Assembly: GCA_947095535.1 (NCBI GenBank)
Contig: OX352774.1
Coordinates: 3,906,001-3,970,000, forward strand
DNA length: 64,000 bases
Direction: 5' to 3'
Source of the DNA: Poecilobothrus nobilitatus
Lineage: Eukaryota > Arthropoda > Insecta > Diptera > Dolichopodidae
Part shown: positions 50,136 through 62,335 of the stretch, one piece after another
How the letters are laid out: each line of letters begins with the position of its first letter
Numbering within the stretch: position 1 is the first letter of the stretch
Made by a program: the position numbers and the translations under genes
The notes under the pieces: generated by a model
The model's database searches: none
Told to the model about the DNA's origin: nothing
What the model saw: only the letters and a program-made list of their open reading frames with translations

Positions 50136-50704
50136 CATGGGATGCATGCATCCAGATGCAAAAATTATTCCGGTTACATTTCGTGTTCAGTAATATTGAC
50201 GAATATTTTGCATGCAATATGCATCCACTCGTTCACGAGATGCAATCCGGGGACATTTTTATTGTGAAAGTTTTATTTGAAAGTACCTAGTAGGCTAGTA
50301 TGTGTATATTGTTTTGACAATTGATGAAAAAATTTTTTATTTACAAAAAGGTCAAACCAGAGAAAATTGTTATTTGATATAAGAAAAAAATTTAATTAAT
50401 ATAAACTAAATATGATTTAGTAACTTATATTTAAATTTAATATTAACTGCAAACTGCAATAGCAACCATTGAAATTTTTTTTCTTTTTATTATATCCATC
50501 TTCAAAATATTTCAAAATATTTAACATTTAAAATTTTTGACGTTTGATTTTACGTATGTATTTTACAAATTTGCATCTTGTATGCTTCTTATAGAGGATG
50601 CAAACAATTTTGCATCTGAAATGAGCGAAAGGGAGGGCATTTCATGAATACGATATATATTTTCAACCAATCAATTGTTTGCATCCGGATGCATGCATCC
50701 CATG
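50136..50704. mobile_element. 569-bp MITE with palindromic GCATCC-rich ends
   Basis: The 27-bp terminal inverted repeats (50136-50162 and 50678-50704) differ at one base. They begin CATGGGATGCATGCATCC, which contains the perfect 14-bp palindrome GGATGCATGCATCC. Related GCATCC/ATGCA motifs recur inside, including TTTTGCATGCAATATGCATC near 50210-50230 and GCATC blocks near 50573 and 50612, which gives iterated subterminal motifs. A small hairpin CTCGT/ACGAG lies at about 50228-50240. It has no coding frame. No target-site duplication is evident, so the superfamily is open. Confidence 0.8.
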
Positions 50705-51481
50705 TGAACTTACCCTTAATATTATATGAAATGCAAATTTTATATAGGATATTTACGAATATATACTTACTTGTTAAAGCCGCAGTTTTTTAAAAATTTA
50801 TTTTCTCACTATTTGACATTTTTCTAGAAATGTTATAAAACGTTATAAAACAAAACATAAATTGATTTATCATATAAATCTAAATGAACGTTATAAAAGT
50901 TTAACTGCAAATTTTGGAAATTTTTTTGTCTGAAGTATTTTGTATGAAGTATTAATTAAGAGATAAAAATTAATTGAAATATATTTGAAAAAGAAAAATA
51001 GAACAATTTATGTTTAAAGAATTATTCACCAGATTTCAATTTTTCTAAATATAAATGTACATACGATTATATATTTTTTTAAAGTATTAAATATGATTAA
51101 AGACTAATTAAGTTTTGTAACATTGAATTTTTAAAACTAAAAAAATAAAGAATGATTTAAGAAAATCTGTACTATGCAAAATAAACGATATGTTACTTTC
51201 AAAATGAAAAATATTAAAACTAAAGTAATACTACATATTATGTATATATATATAGGATATATTATAGAAACCCCTTCCATTTTTTGTACTATGATTACAC
51301 TGCCACTCTTTTTATACCTACATTACGAAACGCCGTGAATGTGATTTTATGTAATTTTTATTTAGATATGTTCTTTTTCGAAAGATAAATATTGGGTTCC
51401 TGACATTTAATTTACGCATCTATATTTAGATTATTTTAAATATGGGTATATTACGCATATGTATTATATTAATAGGAACCA
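50705..51481. other. AT-rich non-coding DNA, no gene seen
   Basis: Low-complexity AT-rich sequence between two DNA-type elements. Confidence 0.5.
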
Positions 51482-51827
51482 GCCGGTTGGCAATTTTTAC
51501 TTGGCAACTCGACATTTGATCAGTGGACATTTCACAAAAAAGACATTTACTAAAATGGACAATTAGCAACAGGACATTTAACAACTTTAACAGCTGGACA
51601 CTTGCAAACTTGGAAGCTAAAAGTTTATTTTTGAAAGAAAATGTAAAGTTTATTTTTGAAAGAAAATTTAGAATAAAATAAATTTGTGAAAATAATGAAA
51701 AACAAAACAGAATGTAATAGTTTTTAAAAGCGCACATTTCCGAAAGATAATACAAACTGTTCAACTGACTTGCATCAAAATTTGAAAATTTTATATAAGA
51801 AAACATGTGAAAATATGACTTTTTTGC

Positions 51828-52437
51828 AACCTTATATAACTAAGAAAAACCGTTAATACGAGTGAAAACATATCACTGGAGCTTTAATTTTTATATCTGG
51901 CCGAAGAAAAATTTGTACAAGTGCATATAAAAAAAATTTTCTGAGGAAACTTATATTAATTCTAAAAGTTCTTTTTTGTCTCAAAATTTCAAGGTCCTAT
52001 CTGAAAGCGTGCCAGAGTTATGAAAAAAGAAATATCATGCAAAATTTGGTTTTCACATAACGGTAAATTTAAATACTAAGTTTAAAAAATATATATAATT
52101 TTGATATTGATTTACAAAAGAAAAATTCCTATCGATTGTCGTTTTCAGATTGAAAAAATGTTACGCATTCAAAAATAAGGCTTTTTCAATGTTTGGAGGG
52201 CTACATGTCCCTGATGGATGCGGCTACTTGAAAAAGTTGTTCCACAAAATTAATTTTTTTATGAGATATACCCATTATTAAAATTTTTTTCTCTATCTTT
52301 AACGGTGTAGAAGTTTTGTAAAAAGGCGGACAGATTGACAGGCAGACGGACAGACGAACGGGCGGACGGGCAGGCGGGCGGACAGCGTGAAACTAATAGG
52401 CACATTTTTTAAATTTTTTTGGGAAATGTGCTAAAAA
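51828..52437 (-). mobile_element. Helitron-like repeat family B, copy B4, nested in the foldback-like element
   Basis: Blocks in order: ACTAAGAAAAACCGTTAA, AACTTATATTAATTCTAAAAG, TTTCACATAACGGTAAATTT, a GGGCTACATGTCC block, AACGGTGTAGAAGTTTTGTAAA, a GC-rich GGAC/GGCA tract, GTGAAACTAATAG, and the terminal hairpin GCACATTT/AAATGTGC (52400-52407, 52424-52431). It shows the clearest terminal hairpin of the family. Confidence 0.72.
52325..52388 (+). repeat. GC-rich tetranucleotide-like microsatellite
   Basis: Variants of GGAC, GGCA and GGGC repeat with a period near four (for example GGCGGACGGGCAGGCGGGCG). It is the most GC-rich stretch in the window and an expanded form of the short GGACGGAC tract in the other family B copies. 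Confidence 0.8.
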
Positions 52438-52660
52438 GTTGTAGAAATAAAATTATAGAAATGTTATTACATATTTTTAATTCCCTTATCAGTTGTACAT
52501 TTGGCAACTTTTATTTATGCACGCGAAATGTTAAGTGTGCATTTTTGTGTTTTGTTAAGCTAAGTTTGTTAAGTATCCATTTTGTTAACTATCTTTTTGG
52601 TCATTTTTGCGAAATGTTCACTGATCACAGTTGTTAAATGAAAGTTGAAAAATGTACCGC

Positions 52661-53955
52661 ACCCCCTACATTAATATTTAATAAAAAATTATTAAATGGT
52701 ATTAACAGTTTAAGAAAAACAAATGTACTACCTACTGGAATTTCAGAATGTTATTGAACCGCTATCATATAAAAATTAAGCTAACATTCACCGCTAAAGA
52801 AAAATTTATAATTTTGAGTAAAAATAAAAAGACAGTAGAACAACCTTCAGTTCAAAAGTCATGGTTATATAATATAGCTATTATACATACATATGTGTGA
52901 ATTTTTGTTGTCAAAAATCTTAACAACGTTTCAATAACATTAAATAAAAGTCATAAAACAAAGAAAAATGTCTGTTTAAAGTGTAAATTAAATGTAACCA
53001 TATTAGTATTTTCACTTATATAAAAACACAAACATTTTAATGTCTTACATACATAAGTTTGTATGTATGTTTATGTATCGAACTATTTTTTTTTTTATTT
53101 TTATTAATAAATATACTTATAATACCCACGTATTTAAATATTTAAATTTTAGTACGTTTATGATTCAAACTATCAATTTGCAAGTAGAATATTTTTGCGA
53201 TGATTGCGTGCGAATGATTTCATTCATATTTTCTTTTGTTTTTTATTTAAAACACAGAATTCATAAGTATGGTTTCAGTCTTGACCCTTTGCCCAGTTAT
53301 TTATTTATTTTTTTTTTTTTTGAATTTGAATTCTTTTTTTTTTACCAATCATTTCAGAAACAAACAAGTACTTACATAAATGTTTTACACAATTATTCTA
53401 ACAATTGTTAATAATCATGATATAAAGTTTTAATTTAATTGCAGAATGTTTTGTTTCTTAAAAGTAATGTTGATATTCACATTTGTTTGGTTTTTCTTTT
53501 TAGTTTTTTTCTTTTCCTATTATTAAGTCATTTTGATTTTTTTTTTTTTTTAAGTAGTTTTATATTTAAAAAAAATAAGTACTTACATTTATGAAGGTCA
53601 TTAATAAATTAATTTTTATATTGATTTAACTCTGTAAACGCCTTCAACATATTTCTTATTTCCAATTAGGGTTGGATAAATGGAGGTTATTCGAGCGCAA
53701 AAACAAGGAAAAACAAAGAAAATAAAAATTTGAAATTTGGTAAAATAAAATTTTATTAAAAAGTTATTAATATTTAAAAAGAAAGGTGGTTCTGTACAGT
53801 TGCTTTTTAACTTTTGTTTTGTTTTGTATAACAGTGACTGTTATATAAATTTTATTTTAACTAACCAATATGTTATTTTTAACTCTATAGATTTTTTTAG
53901 AGCTTAACTACAAATTTTAAAAATATATATATTTTTTTTAATATATTAAAATTTT
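52661..53955. other. AT-rich non-coding DNA, no gene seen
   Basis: The ORF at 53040-53411 is Phe/Tyr-rich from poly(T) and not credible. A short stretch at 53670-53710 (GGTTATTCGAGCGCAAAAAC) is less biased but opens only about 17 codons. Confidence 0.45.
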
Positions 53956-54085
53956 TGGGGGTCTCGGTGGCCTAGTGAGTAAGAGCGTATTGTGTAATGG
54001 TCAACACAGTGGCCTTTTATAGAAAGGTCTTGTGTTCAAATCCCGGCTGGGTCATATAGATTAATAAAAAAATAAAAAATAAGTA
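53956..54085 (+). mobile_element. tRNA-type SINE, variant without the family body (SINE copy 4)
   Basis: The head GGGTCTCGGTGGCCTAGTGA, AGTAAGAGCG, then GTGTTCAAATCCCGG matches the A-box and B-box halves of the other SINE copies. The part between the boxes is longer and different (TGTGTAATGGTCAACACAGT). Instead of the GTCGTAAG-hairpin body it goes straight into GGGTCATATAGATTAATAA and an A-rich tail. It may be a second SINE subfamily sharing the head, or a simple tRNA-like retrosequence. Confidence 0.65.
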
Positions 54086-56085
54086 TATATATATCTTATA
54101 ATTATTAATATCATATTTTCATATAATATAATAAAATAATAAAATTATTCTTGTATAAGACAATAGATGGCGTAGAAAAAGATATATTTACGTGTGATAG
54201 TCCTTCTTTTACATAGCAACCGTCGAATAATCAACTTAGCTTAGTTAAATTAATGATTCAGTTGATTAATGAACTGAAGCTTAATTAAATATGAATAATA
54301 AATAACTTACTGGATATCCTATATATGCTCCTTACAGAAGTTGGAACGATCTCATATTACTCGACCCGAAAAAAATCAGTTAACCTTTCGTGTATTTAAG
54401 TTTTTAGTTAAAGTTATGTAAAAAAGTAAAATATTCTTAAAAAGACTAAAATTCAACAGTTAAAAAAATAAAATGTTCATAAAATTATACCAATAATTAA
54501 TATCTTTTAACAGAAGCTTTGATTATTTTTGTTAATCTCGCGGATCTGCTCTTACACGAAATTAAATAAGAACAAATTGGGTTTTCTTTATTATTGCTAT
54601 TTTATTATATTCTAGGGGCGCAAATATTTTTGTCTTGTTTTAGTTTAAACTTCACTCACTCAATAATATACAAGTATATATTTAATAAAAAACATAATTT
54701 TTTTAAATGAATTGACTTAATATTATTTTTTTTTTTTAATTTAGATTTTGTTTATTTCCCTTGCTGCTATTTTTAAAAACACCTTAACATTTAAAATCAT
54801 ATAACAGCAAAAAAATGTCTTTGTTTTCTTTTTGAATTAAAGGCATGGAATAATCAATTTAGTAAATATTTGCTTAAAATATTTTTTGATTCAATTTTAA
54901 TTGTGAACTCAATAGACTTTTAAAAGAGACTAAAGAGCTTTTTTTATAATTTAAAAAAAAAAATCGAATTTCAATAACTACATAGATACAATACACACTA
55001 TTAAAATAATAGGGTTGGGTAAATATTTTTCCAAAATACAAAAGTTTTTTTTTTTTTTCTTTTTTGTTAAAATTACAAAATATATATATATATTTTTTTA
55101 TGTATTTTTAATAAGCACTTTTTTTTTTGTCTTGTTTTTTTTTTTTACTGTAATACAATGCAGTTAAAATTTTTAAATCTTATTAAATTTTAATTAGTTT
55201 TCATTTTCGTTTTCTTTTTTCATGTAAAGAAAAATGTTATTTTTGTTGTCTTAAATATTTTCTATTGTTATCGATCTCCAATTGATTTAAATGTCATGTC
55301 CGAAAATTTGAGTTTTATTACAAAAAAAAAAAAAAAATAAAAAGAAAAAAACGAAAACAATAATGGATTTGTTTAGAAAATAACTTGTCATGCTCATAGT
55401 TATCTTTATTATACCTATATAAAAAGTTAACTATGATTGATATATGATATGCTAAAGATTTTCTTAGCTTAAAGGCTGCTGGAAACAAAACATAAGTAAA
55501 ATTTTTGATTAATATTTTGAAAACAAAATGACGCACTGTTGCAATGTCATCTGGATAATAAAGAAATTATTTTGATAAAGAAAATAATGCAGTATACTTA
55601 AAAAATGTCAATAATTATTTTTTTTTTTATTTTATTGTTTTTATTATTATAAACTGTCATGTAATAAAAGATGAATTATTAAATTGTGGGAAAATTTATA
55701 TAAAAAAAAAGAAATTATTACTTGATTAAAAATTTATTGTTTTTTTGATTTAGTAAAAGTGAAAATTTATTTAAATAATAAAAGTATTGTTGGACTTACT
55801 CGATACATGATCATATTAAGGGTTGACTAAAAAATCTCCCGTTTCAAAATATTGTGTCTCAAAGTCTCGCTTTTTAAAATTAAATAATTTTTTTCAATAA
55901 TTAAAGGTTATCTAAAATAGAACTGAAATGCAATTTTTCGGTTTTATTTCAATTTCACATTTGAAATAAATACAAAATCATGAACTTTTTGTTTTCGGCT
56001 TTATTTTATTATAAAAAAATAAATAAAGCCATAATTACTTAAAAGTAAATTTTAATTTTAATTCTCTATTTTTAACTCTATACTA
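54086..56085. other. AT-rich non-coding DNA, no gene seen
   Basis: Low-complexity sequence with poly(T)/poly(A) runs. The ORF at 55318-55536 is compositional. Confidence 0.5.
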
Positions 56086-56272
56086 GGGGTCTCGGTGGTC
56101 TAGTGGGTAAGAGCGGATGAAATAAACACCGAAGAAGTGTGGGATCGAATCCCATACACGTCGTAAGAATAATTCCCACTTACGGTATTTACAGCCAAGC
56201 CTGAAAAGGAAAGGCTGTGTAATTTCTTGGCCGTCACATTTATGTGGCTGGGGAATAGACTAAAAAAGAAAA
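56086..56272 (+). mobile_element. tRNA-derived SINE, nearly full-length copy (SINE copy 5)
   Basis: Head GGGGTCTCGGTGGTCTAGTG, GGTAAGAGCG, B-box-like GGATCGAATCCC. A piece of about 15 bp between the boxes is missing compared with copy 1. The body has GTCGTAAG with a decayed partner CTTACGGT, AGGAAAGGCTGTGTAATTTC, and a CACATTTATGTGGC end, then the A-rich tail. No clear target-site duplication. Confidence 0.82.
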
Positions 56273-59200
56273 CCTAATTATTTATTTTACGTATATTTTA
56301 CAACAACAAGGTACTTATAATAGTCCAACAACAAAAGGACTGGCTAAGGGCTTTACAACCAAAAAACCGATATCCAATAATTTTTATATTTGATATTTTT
56401 TTATTTCGCGAAATTTTAAAAAAAAAAAACATCTCGAAAACACGAGAAACGCGAAAATTAAAAGCGGAAGATTTTAAGAAACGAAATTTTAAGAGCACGA
56501 GATTTTAATTCGGAAAATTTCGATAGGCTTCCTCATATTTATTTATTTTTTTTAAATTACATCGATACTTCTATATATTTTTAATATTTTTATTTTTCTT
56601 CGATCTTTATTACCAAACCAACGTAAATCGAGATGAATTTCATTAAATACATATATAAATTAATGTTAATTGTATTAAAGAAATGATGTCATATATATGT
56701 ATATAAATTTCTTTAATTTTAATTTTGATGCGTCTGTTTTGATAACTTTAAACTGAATATAACGCAGTTTTTAATTCAATTTTAGCTTTTGTGATACCGT
56801 TGAATTTCTTATTTTGTTATTCTAATTAAATTTTTATTTTAATTTCTCTTTCTTTGTACAATGTCTTGTATTTTTTTAAAGAAAAATATAGAAATTTCAA
56901 AAGACACTAATTTATAAAAATGAACTGAAAGTTGATACAATTTAAATTAATTTTTTTCCGTAATTTTAATTTTGCGACAAGTGTTACACAAATACAATTG
57001 AATTGAGCTGAACATTAATATATTAATAATATTACTGAAAATATTTTTATGGCGGGAAATTTTTTCTCTATTTAATTACAAATAAGTTTAAAATAAAGAA
57101 AAAAGAAAAGTAAAAAATACTATAATAATTGATTTTTCTGTTTTGACCCTGAGTTCAGTTAACAAACCAAGAAAACTTTAATATAGTAAAAATATCAAAT
57201 AAGTATGACTACATATAACTTATATAGAATTTGTGAGATCGAAATTGTGATGATCTTACTCTAATATAATTAACATTTTAATTTTTTTTTTTTGTTTTTT
57301 TGTTTGTCTTCTCTATATATACAAAATAATTGTGATGAGTTCATTTTGTGGTTAGATTGTTAGATTGTTGTGAATGCCATGAAAAATCAATTTAATGCTT
57401 CGGAAAATTTTTTCAAAACTAGTAAAAATAATCCTGCATGATTTCTCTATAGTTATACTTCGCATTAACCAGTCTAGACAAAATAGTCAACTGTTTGATT
57501 ATTTATTAATATTTGATCTCGATAATTTTTTAAGTCGTTAGAGAAAAAAAAAAATCTATGTAAATTTTAAACTTGTAAGTCTCAGTATAGAAATCAGTTG
57601 AAAGTAAAATGTTTAAGAAAATTAAAAAGAAAACAAAAAATATATTTTCAATTGAGGAAATTATTTTTTCTATATTATTTTTATTATATACTTACTTTCA
57701 TATTTATATTTATTTATTTTTATGCTTACTAATATACAAATAAAATAAAACAAAAGAAAAATCAATTTCACAAATATATGTACATACATGTGTATAACAA
57801 TAATTTCCGCTCAAAAAATCAATTTGTTTAGCTGCGTTTTGTTATGAAAAAAAAAATATTTATGTATGATTCATACTATCAAATTTTAGTTTGATTCATT
57901 CATTCACTTTTAAGAACTGATGATAATAATAAACCAATGATTTTGTTTCTGTAAAACTGTCCAACTTTATATTTAATGAGATGAAAAGCTTTATTTGCTT
58001 AAAAGTATATCCAAGTTATGTATATTGGAACCGTAACTTTGTTATTGATCAGAAAGAATATTACAAAAATGGAGTTTCAATCCAATTCTTATGAATAAAA
58101 GACCAATAGGAGTTGCATTAACCAATGAAATTCAAAATTGTACAATTTGATTAAAATTTCCTATAAAAATATTCTCTTAGAGTTGCATTAACTGAGCCTC
58201 AAAGGGTTAATTTTAAAAATGAAGAAACTAAATTACTACAACTTTATTGTAATATGTAGAAAGCAAAATAATGCAAAAGTATACTAAGTATATATTATAT
58301 ATACATACTAAATATACCTATTTTATATATATGTATATATATATAAATTTTTTAATTTATTAGGATGAAACCTGATCCCCAAAAAAGTAAAAAAATTTAC
58401 TTTCAAGGATTGCATAATTGCAATTTTTTTTTTATTTTTTTTATAAAAAATTTAAAATATTTTCTTTTGTAATAGTTATAAATTTTTTTTTTCAACACTC
58501 TGTTTTTTAATAATTAAAAATCTTAAATAATCTCAACTCTAATTTCTGTGACATACATATATATGTATGTATATGTATCATAATGTAATCTATTTTTTTG
58601 TTTTATTTATTCAATTAACAAACACACACACACACGCACAGAAGATTGAGATAAAAATAGGAAAATTATTAACTCAACTCAATTGAAATTATGTGCGACG
58701 AAATGAGAGAGTTTGATGATGTCGTTTCACTCTAATGATTTTTCTACTGGTAATGATCTCGTAATTTATGAATCCCATGTAACAATTTATGTATATGTAT
58801 ACTTAATTGTATTATACAGTTATATACAATACATATTATATTATATGGTTTTACTTTATTTTTATTTAAACAGAAAATGACAAAAAAATATCATAAAGTG
58901 CTGCAAGCTGACATTTCATGTTATCATGCAAAGTTTTTCATTAGGAATTTTTTTTTTTTTTTGTTATTGGAGTTTCAGATTTAGACTTTTTGTCCAAATT
59001 ATTTTTATCCTATATAAACTTTGTAGCTTTTCTAATTGGGATTTAATCATGTGAATCCTAAGTTTTTGAAAAAATATCTATGGAATAAAAAACGATAAGA
59101 AAAAAAAATATTAAAGAAAAGGTAAAGAAAAGAAAAGAAATATGTTAGTAATAAAATTACATTTGTAATTAACAGTAAAATAAAAGAAAAAAAAACTAAC

Positions 59201-62200
59201 AGTAGAATCTGTAATGAAATTATTGCAAGGCCGTAAGATATACACTAATTGTAATTGATCTGAATGTTAGTTATTTTTTTTTTTTTTTTTCAGCTTACAG
59301 TTATTATTTATTTTTTGTAAGTATCAGAATTGAAACTTAAGTTTTCAGTTTTCTTTTAGTGATTTAAGGAAATTTTGTTAAGATGACAGTTTAATTGATT
59401 AACAAAAAAAGGGGAAAAATTTTAGTAGACGGTAATTAACTTTCTTTTGTTTCATTAAACTTAAATAAATTGTTTTAAAATTTTATTAGTTTTATTTTTC
59501 TTCTATTTTATCTTATGTTAAATTTTTTTCAGTAATTGAAATTTACAAAAAAAAAAAAAACACAAAAAAAATTTAAAAGCTTTTTATCAATAAATTACGT
59601 TATATGTGTACTTTTTTTTCGGATGTATCTGAAATTTAACTTAAAAAAAAAAAAAAAAATAAAAATTTCTTAAGGTTACTACTTTTAATATTGTCTAAAC
59701 TCTAAATCATTTTTTTTTTTTTTTAATCAATGTTTTAAACGAAATTCAATAGCCAGTTTTTTTTATAGACCTTAAAAAATTTAATAAAAATATCGTATGT
59801 TATAATTTATGATTTAATTTTCAATAAAACTTATTATATTATATCTGATTTTAATTTAGTATCTACCATATTAGTAATTTTATTTTTATAAAGTAACCAT
59901 TTATTGTTGTAAAGAAACGGAACAGATCTAATAATGTTCGTTATGTTTATATGTTAATAGAGAAAAAATATTTTAATAAAATTTTATGCTTTTTATTTTT
60001 TAGATTTTTACTAATACATTTAAAATAATTATGGAGATAAATTCGAACAAGTGAATTAATAATTTTATTTTTTGATAAAACTTATATTTTTATCAATTAA
60101 AGAAACAAAATGATTTATATAAGGTATAAAAATAAAATACATACATACATACATAGGTACATGTACATAAATATGTATCAGTAAGTTGACATTTTATTTT
60201 ATTATCATTTTTGTTTTGAAAAAAAAAAAAAAAAAAATTTTAGAGCTAAAATAAAACAAATTGAAAGATAAGATATCATTAAAAAAATAAAAAAAAAAAA
60301 ATGTTAAGATTTGATACAACACATGACAACATTATCAAAATGTTTATGTTGAGTCATTTGTACAAACAAATTTGTTAAGTAAAAACAAATCTAAAATTAG
60401 AATAATGCGGTCTTTCTATTCTTTATAAATTCAAAATAAAATTCAATGTTGACATTTTTTTCCCATTCTGAGAACAAAAATTTGTTGAAAAATGTGTAAA
60501 TCTTTTGCAAAAGTTTTTTTTTTTTTTTTTTTAAATTTTTTTCTTATGTGAGTAATTTGTTTTTTTTTTTTTCATCAAAAAGAAAAACCGCTGCAAAGAG
60601 ATACTTTTATAATAGTAGTTATGCCTTTTTTTTAATTGACAACTAACTATTTTGTATTTTTTTTCCCATATATTACCAGATATTACATATGTAAATGTAC
60701 CTACCTATCGTATCTATTTTTAAAGTTAAGTTATTAATATAGAAAAGCCCGCGTTTCATGCATACATTTAGCACGTGAGCGTTTACACTGTTTTTTTTTT
60801 TTTTTACATTATTTTCTTTGTTATAATAACTTTAACGGTAAATATATAAAAAAAAATATTCGATTTTTTTTGCAAAAAAAAAAAGAAAAAAAATTTTTAT
60901 AAATATACAATATACATATTATATACATAGGTATAATATTATGTACTTTTCAATTCTTGTTCATTTATATTGAAAAACTATTTAAAAAAAAAAAATTACA
61001 ATAATCATTGACGTGAAAGAATATAAACAGATTTTAAAAATAACAAATAAGTAATGTACTAATGTAACCGCAAAATCACCAATAGAAGTACTTATACCGA
61101 ATAAATTAAATATCTGTTATATATACATATGTATGTAGGTATAAGTACCTACTCAAATAGAATTAACATTAATATATTTAGAAGCTTTTAAATCATTTCA
61201 TTGAAGCATTAATTCAAAAGTCAAAATTTATTTACCGCTATTGAAATTTTGCAATATCTTTTATTTTTCTTTTTTATTTTAAATCTATAATGAAAGGAAT
61301 TAATGGTTACACCATTTTGTTAAAAAATTAATTTTTAAATAATCCAAAATAAAATATGATTGACAAAACATAAATAAAGAAAGAGAAAAAGAAAAAGAAC
61401 TAATAAAATTGTTAGACAAAATCAATTTAAAAAAAAAAAATCTGGCTAAAGTTCCGAAAAGTGTGATATTTGATTTTCTTCTATACCTTTGATGAAATAT
61501 ATCTTAGATCACGTGATGAATTTCTGTAAAAATTTCTTTTGGCATTCACAACATTAAGTGCTTAAATTAATCATTTGCAAAATTTAAGAGGACAATTTAT
61601 ACTTCAAGAAGCATAACATTTCTGTTTGGGGAAGATATGAAAATCTGACTAAGCTTAAAGGCTTAAAAATAAGCTTCAAAAAGAGTGTTATAGGCTTAAT
61701 AAAAAAATATAATATGTTTTTCATTTATTTAAAAAAAAAACATTAATGCAGCATTACATTTTTTTATTATTTTATCAGCTTTGATTTTTTTCCTCTCCGC
61801 AAAATGTTACCAAACAATTTCTCTACCTAATACAGTTTTTGACTTTTAAAATAAAATCTCTAATGAGTATGATTTAAAAAAAAAATTTCATTAAAGAATC
61901 TACTGTACTTTTTATATGTAAGTATGTATAAACTTTACAGGTTAATAAATAGGATATAAACAATAGGATATTTTTTATTAATTTGTTAGAAAATATATTT
62001 AAGAAATGTTTATTGACTTTTATGTTAATAAATATTATAATATAATATTATATAATATGTATATATTATGTAATAATATCATGTGTTTTACCGCACATTA
62101 TTTTGAATATAAAAATTATATTTTTTTCAGCCATTTCCATCAAAACATTATTTTAGTAACTCAAAAACTTTGAAGGAGTTGTTAAGATCATTTTAAAAAG

Positions 62201-62229
62201 AAGGCAAGAAGGAAGGATCAAAATTAGTT
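56273..62229. other. Long AT-rich non-coding stretch, no gene seen
   Basis: Includes a (CA)n tract at 58621-58638, CATACATA repeats near 60140-60155, long poly(A) at 60220-60238 and many TATATG runs. A perfect 14-bp palindrome AAATTGTACAATTT lies near 58137-58150, and the 12-mer AGTTGCATTAAC occurs twice around 58110 and 58180. A 14-codon frame MCDEMREFDDVVSL near 58691 is too short to call. The ORF 56298-56498 is unrecognised. Confidence 0.45.
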
Positions 62230-62335
62230 TTTTAAGGGGGAATTACTCTAACGATAACGGGATTCGAACCAACATTCCCTCGGTGTTTACAGCGTATTTT
62301 ATACGCTCTTCCCCACTAGGCCACCGAGGCCCCTA
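62230..62335 (-). mobile_element. tRNA-derived SINE, 3'-shortened copy (SINE copy 6)
   Basis: On the - strand: GGGGCCTCGGTGGCCTAGTG, GGGAAGAGCG, a perfect TATAAAATAC-type middle, AACACCGAGGGAATG, B-box-like GGTTCGAATCCCG, and then the start of the body (AGAGTAATTCCCCCTTA) before homology stops. The two box motifs are the best preserved of all copies, close to the canonical B box GGTTCGANTCC. Confidence 0.8.

Larger units (their letters stand above)
51482..52660. mobile_element. Foldback-like element with long inverted ends made of short repeats
   Basis: Both ends are built from a degenerate unit of about 20 bp around GGACATTT..CAAA. In the left arm (about 51511-51610) it recurs roughly five times (TGGACATTTCACAAA, AGACATTTACTAAAA, TGGACAATTAGCAAC, AGGACATTTAACAAC, TGGACACTTGCAAAC). 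The right arm (about 52490-52640) carries the inverted version. The best match is TGATCAGTG-ACATTTC-CAAAAA at 51517-51540 against 52604-52627, 24 bp with two mismatches. Long inverted ends of tandem short repeats are typical of Foldback/Galileo-type elements. The core holds a Helitron-like copy (B4). The ORFs at 51426 and 52419 run along the arms and are not genes. Confidence 0.6.

Noticed and set aside
51426..51806. 126-codon - strand frame
   Set aside because: It runs along the short-repeat arm of the foldback-like element and into the family B copy. The composition follows the repeat, not a protein.
53040..53411. 123-codon + strand frame
   Set aside because: Rich in Phe, Tyr and Ile from T-runs, with no domain and no transcript signals.
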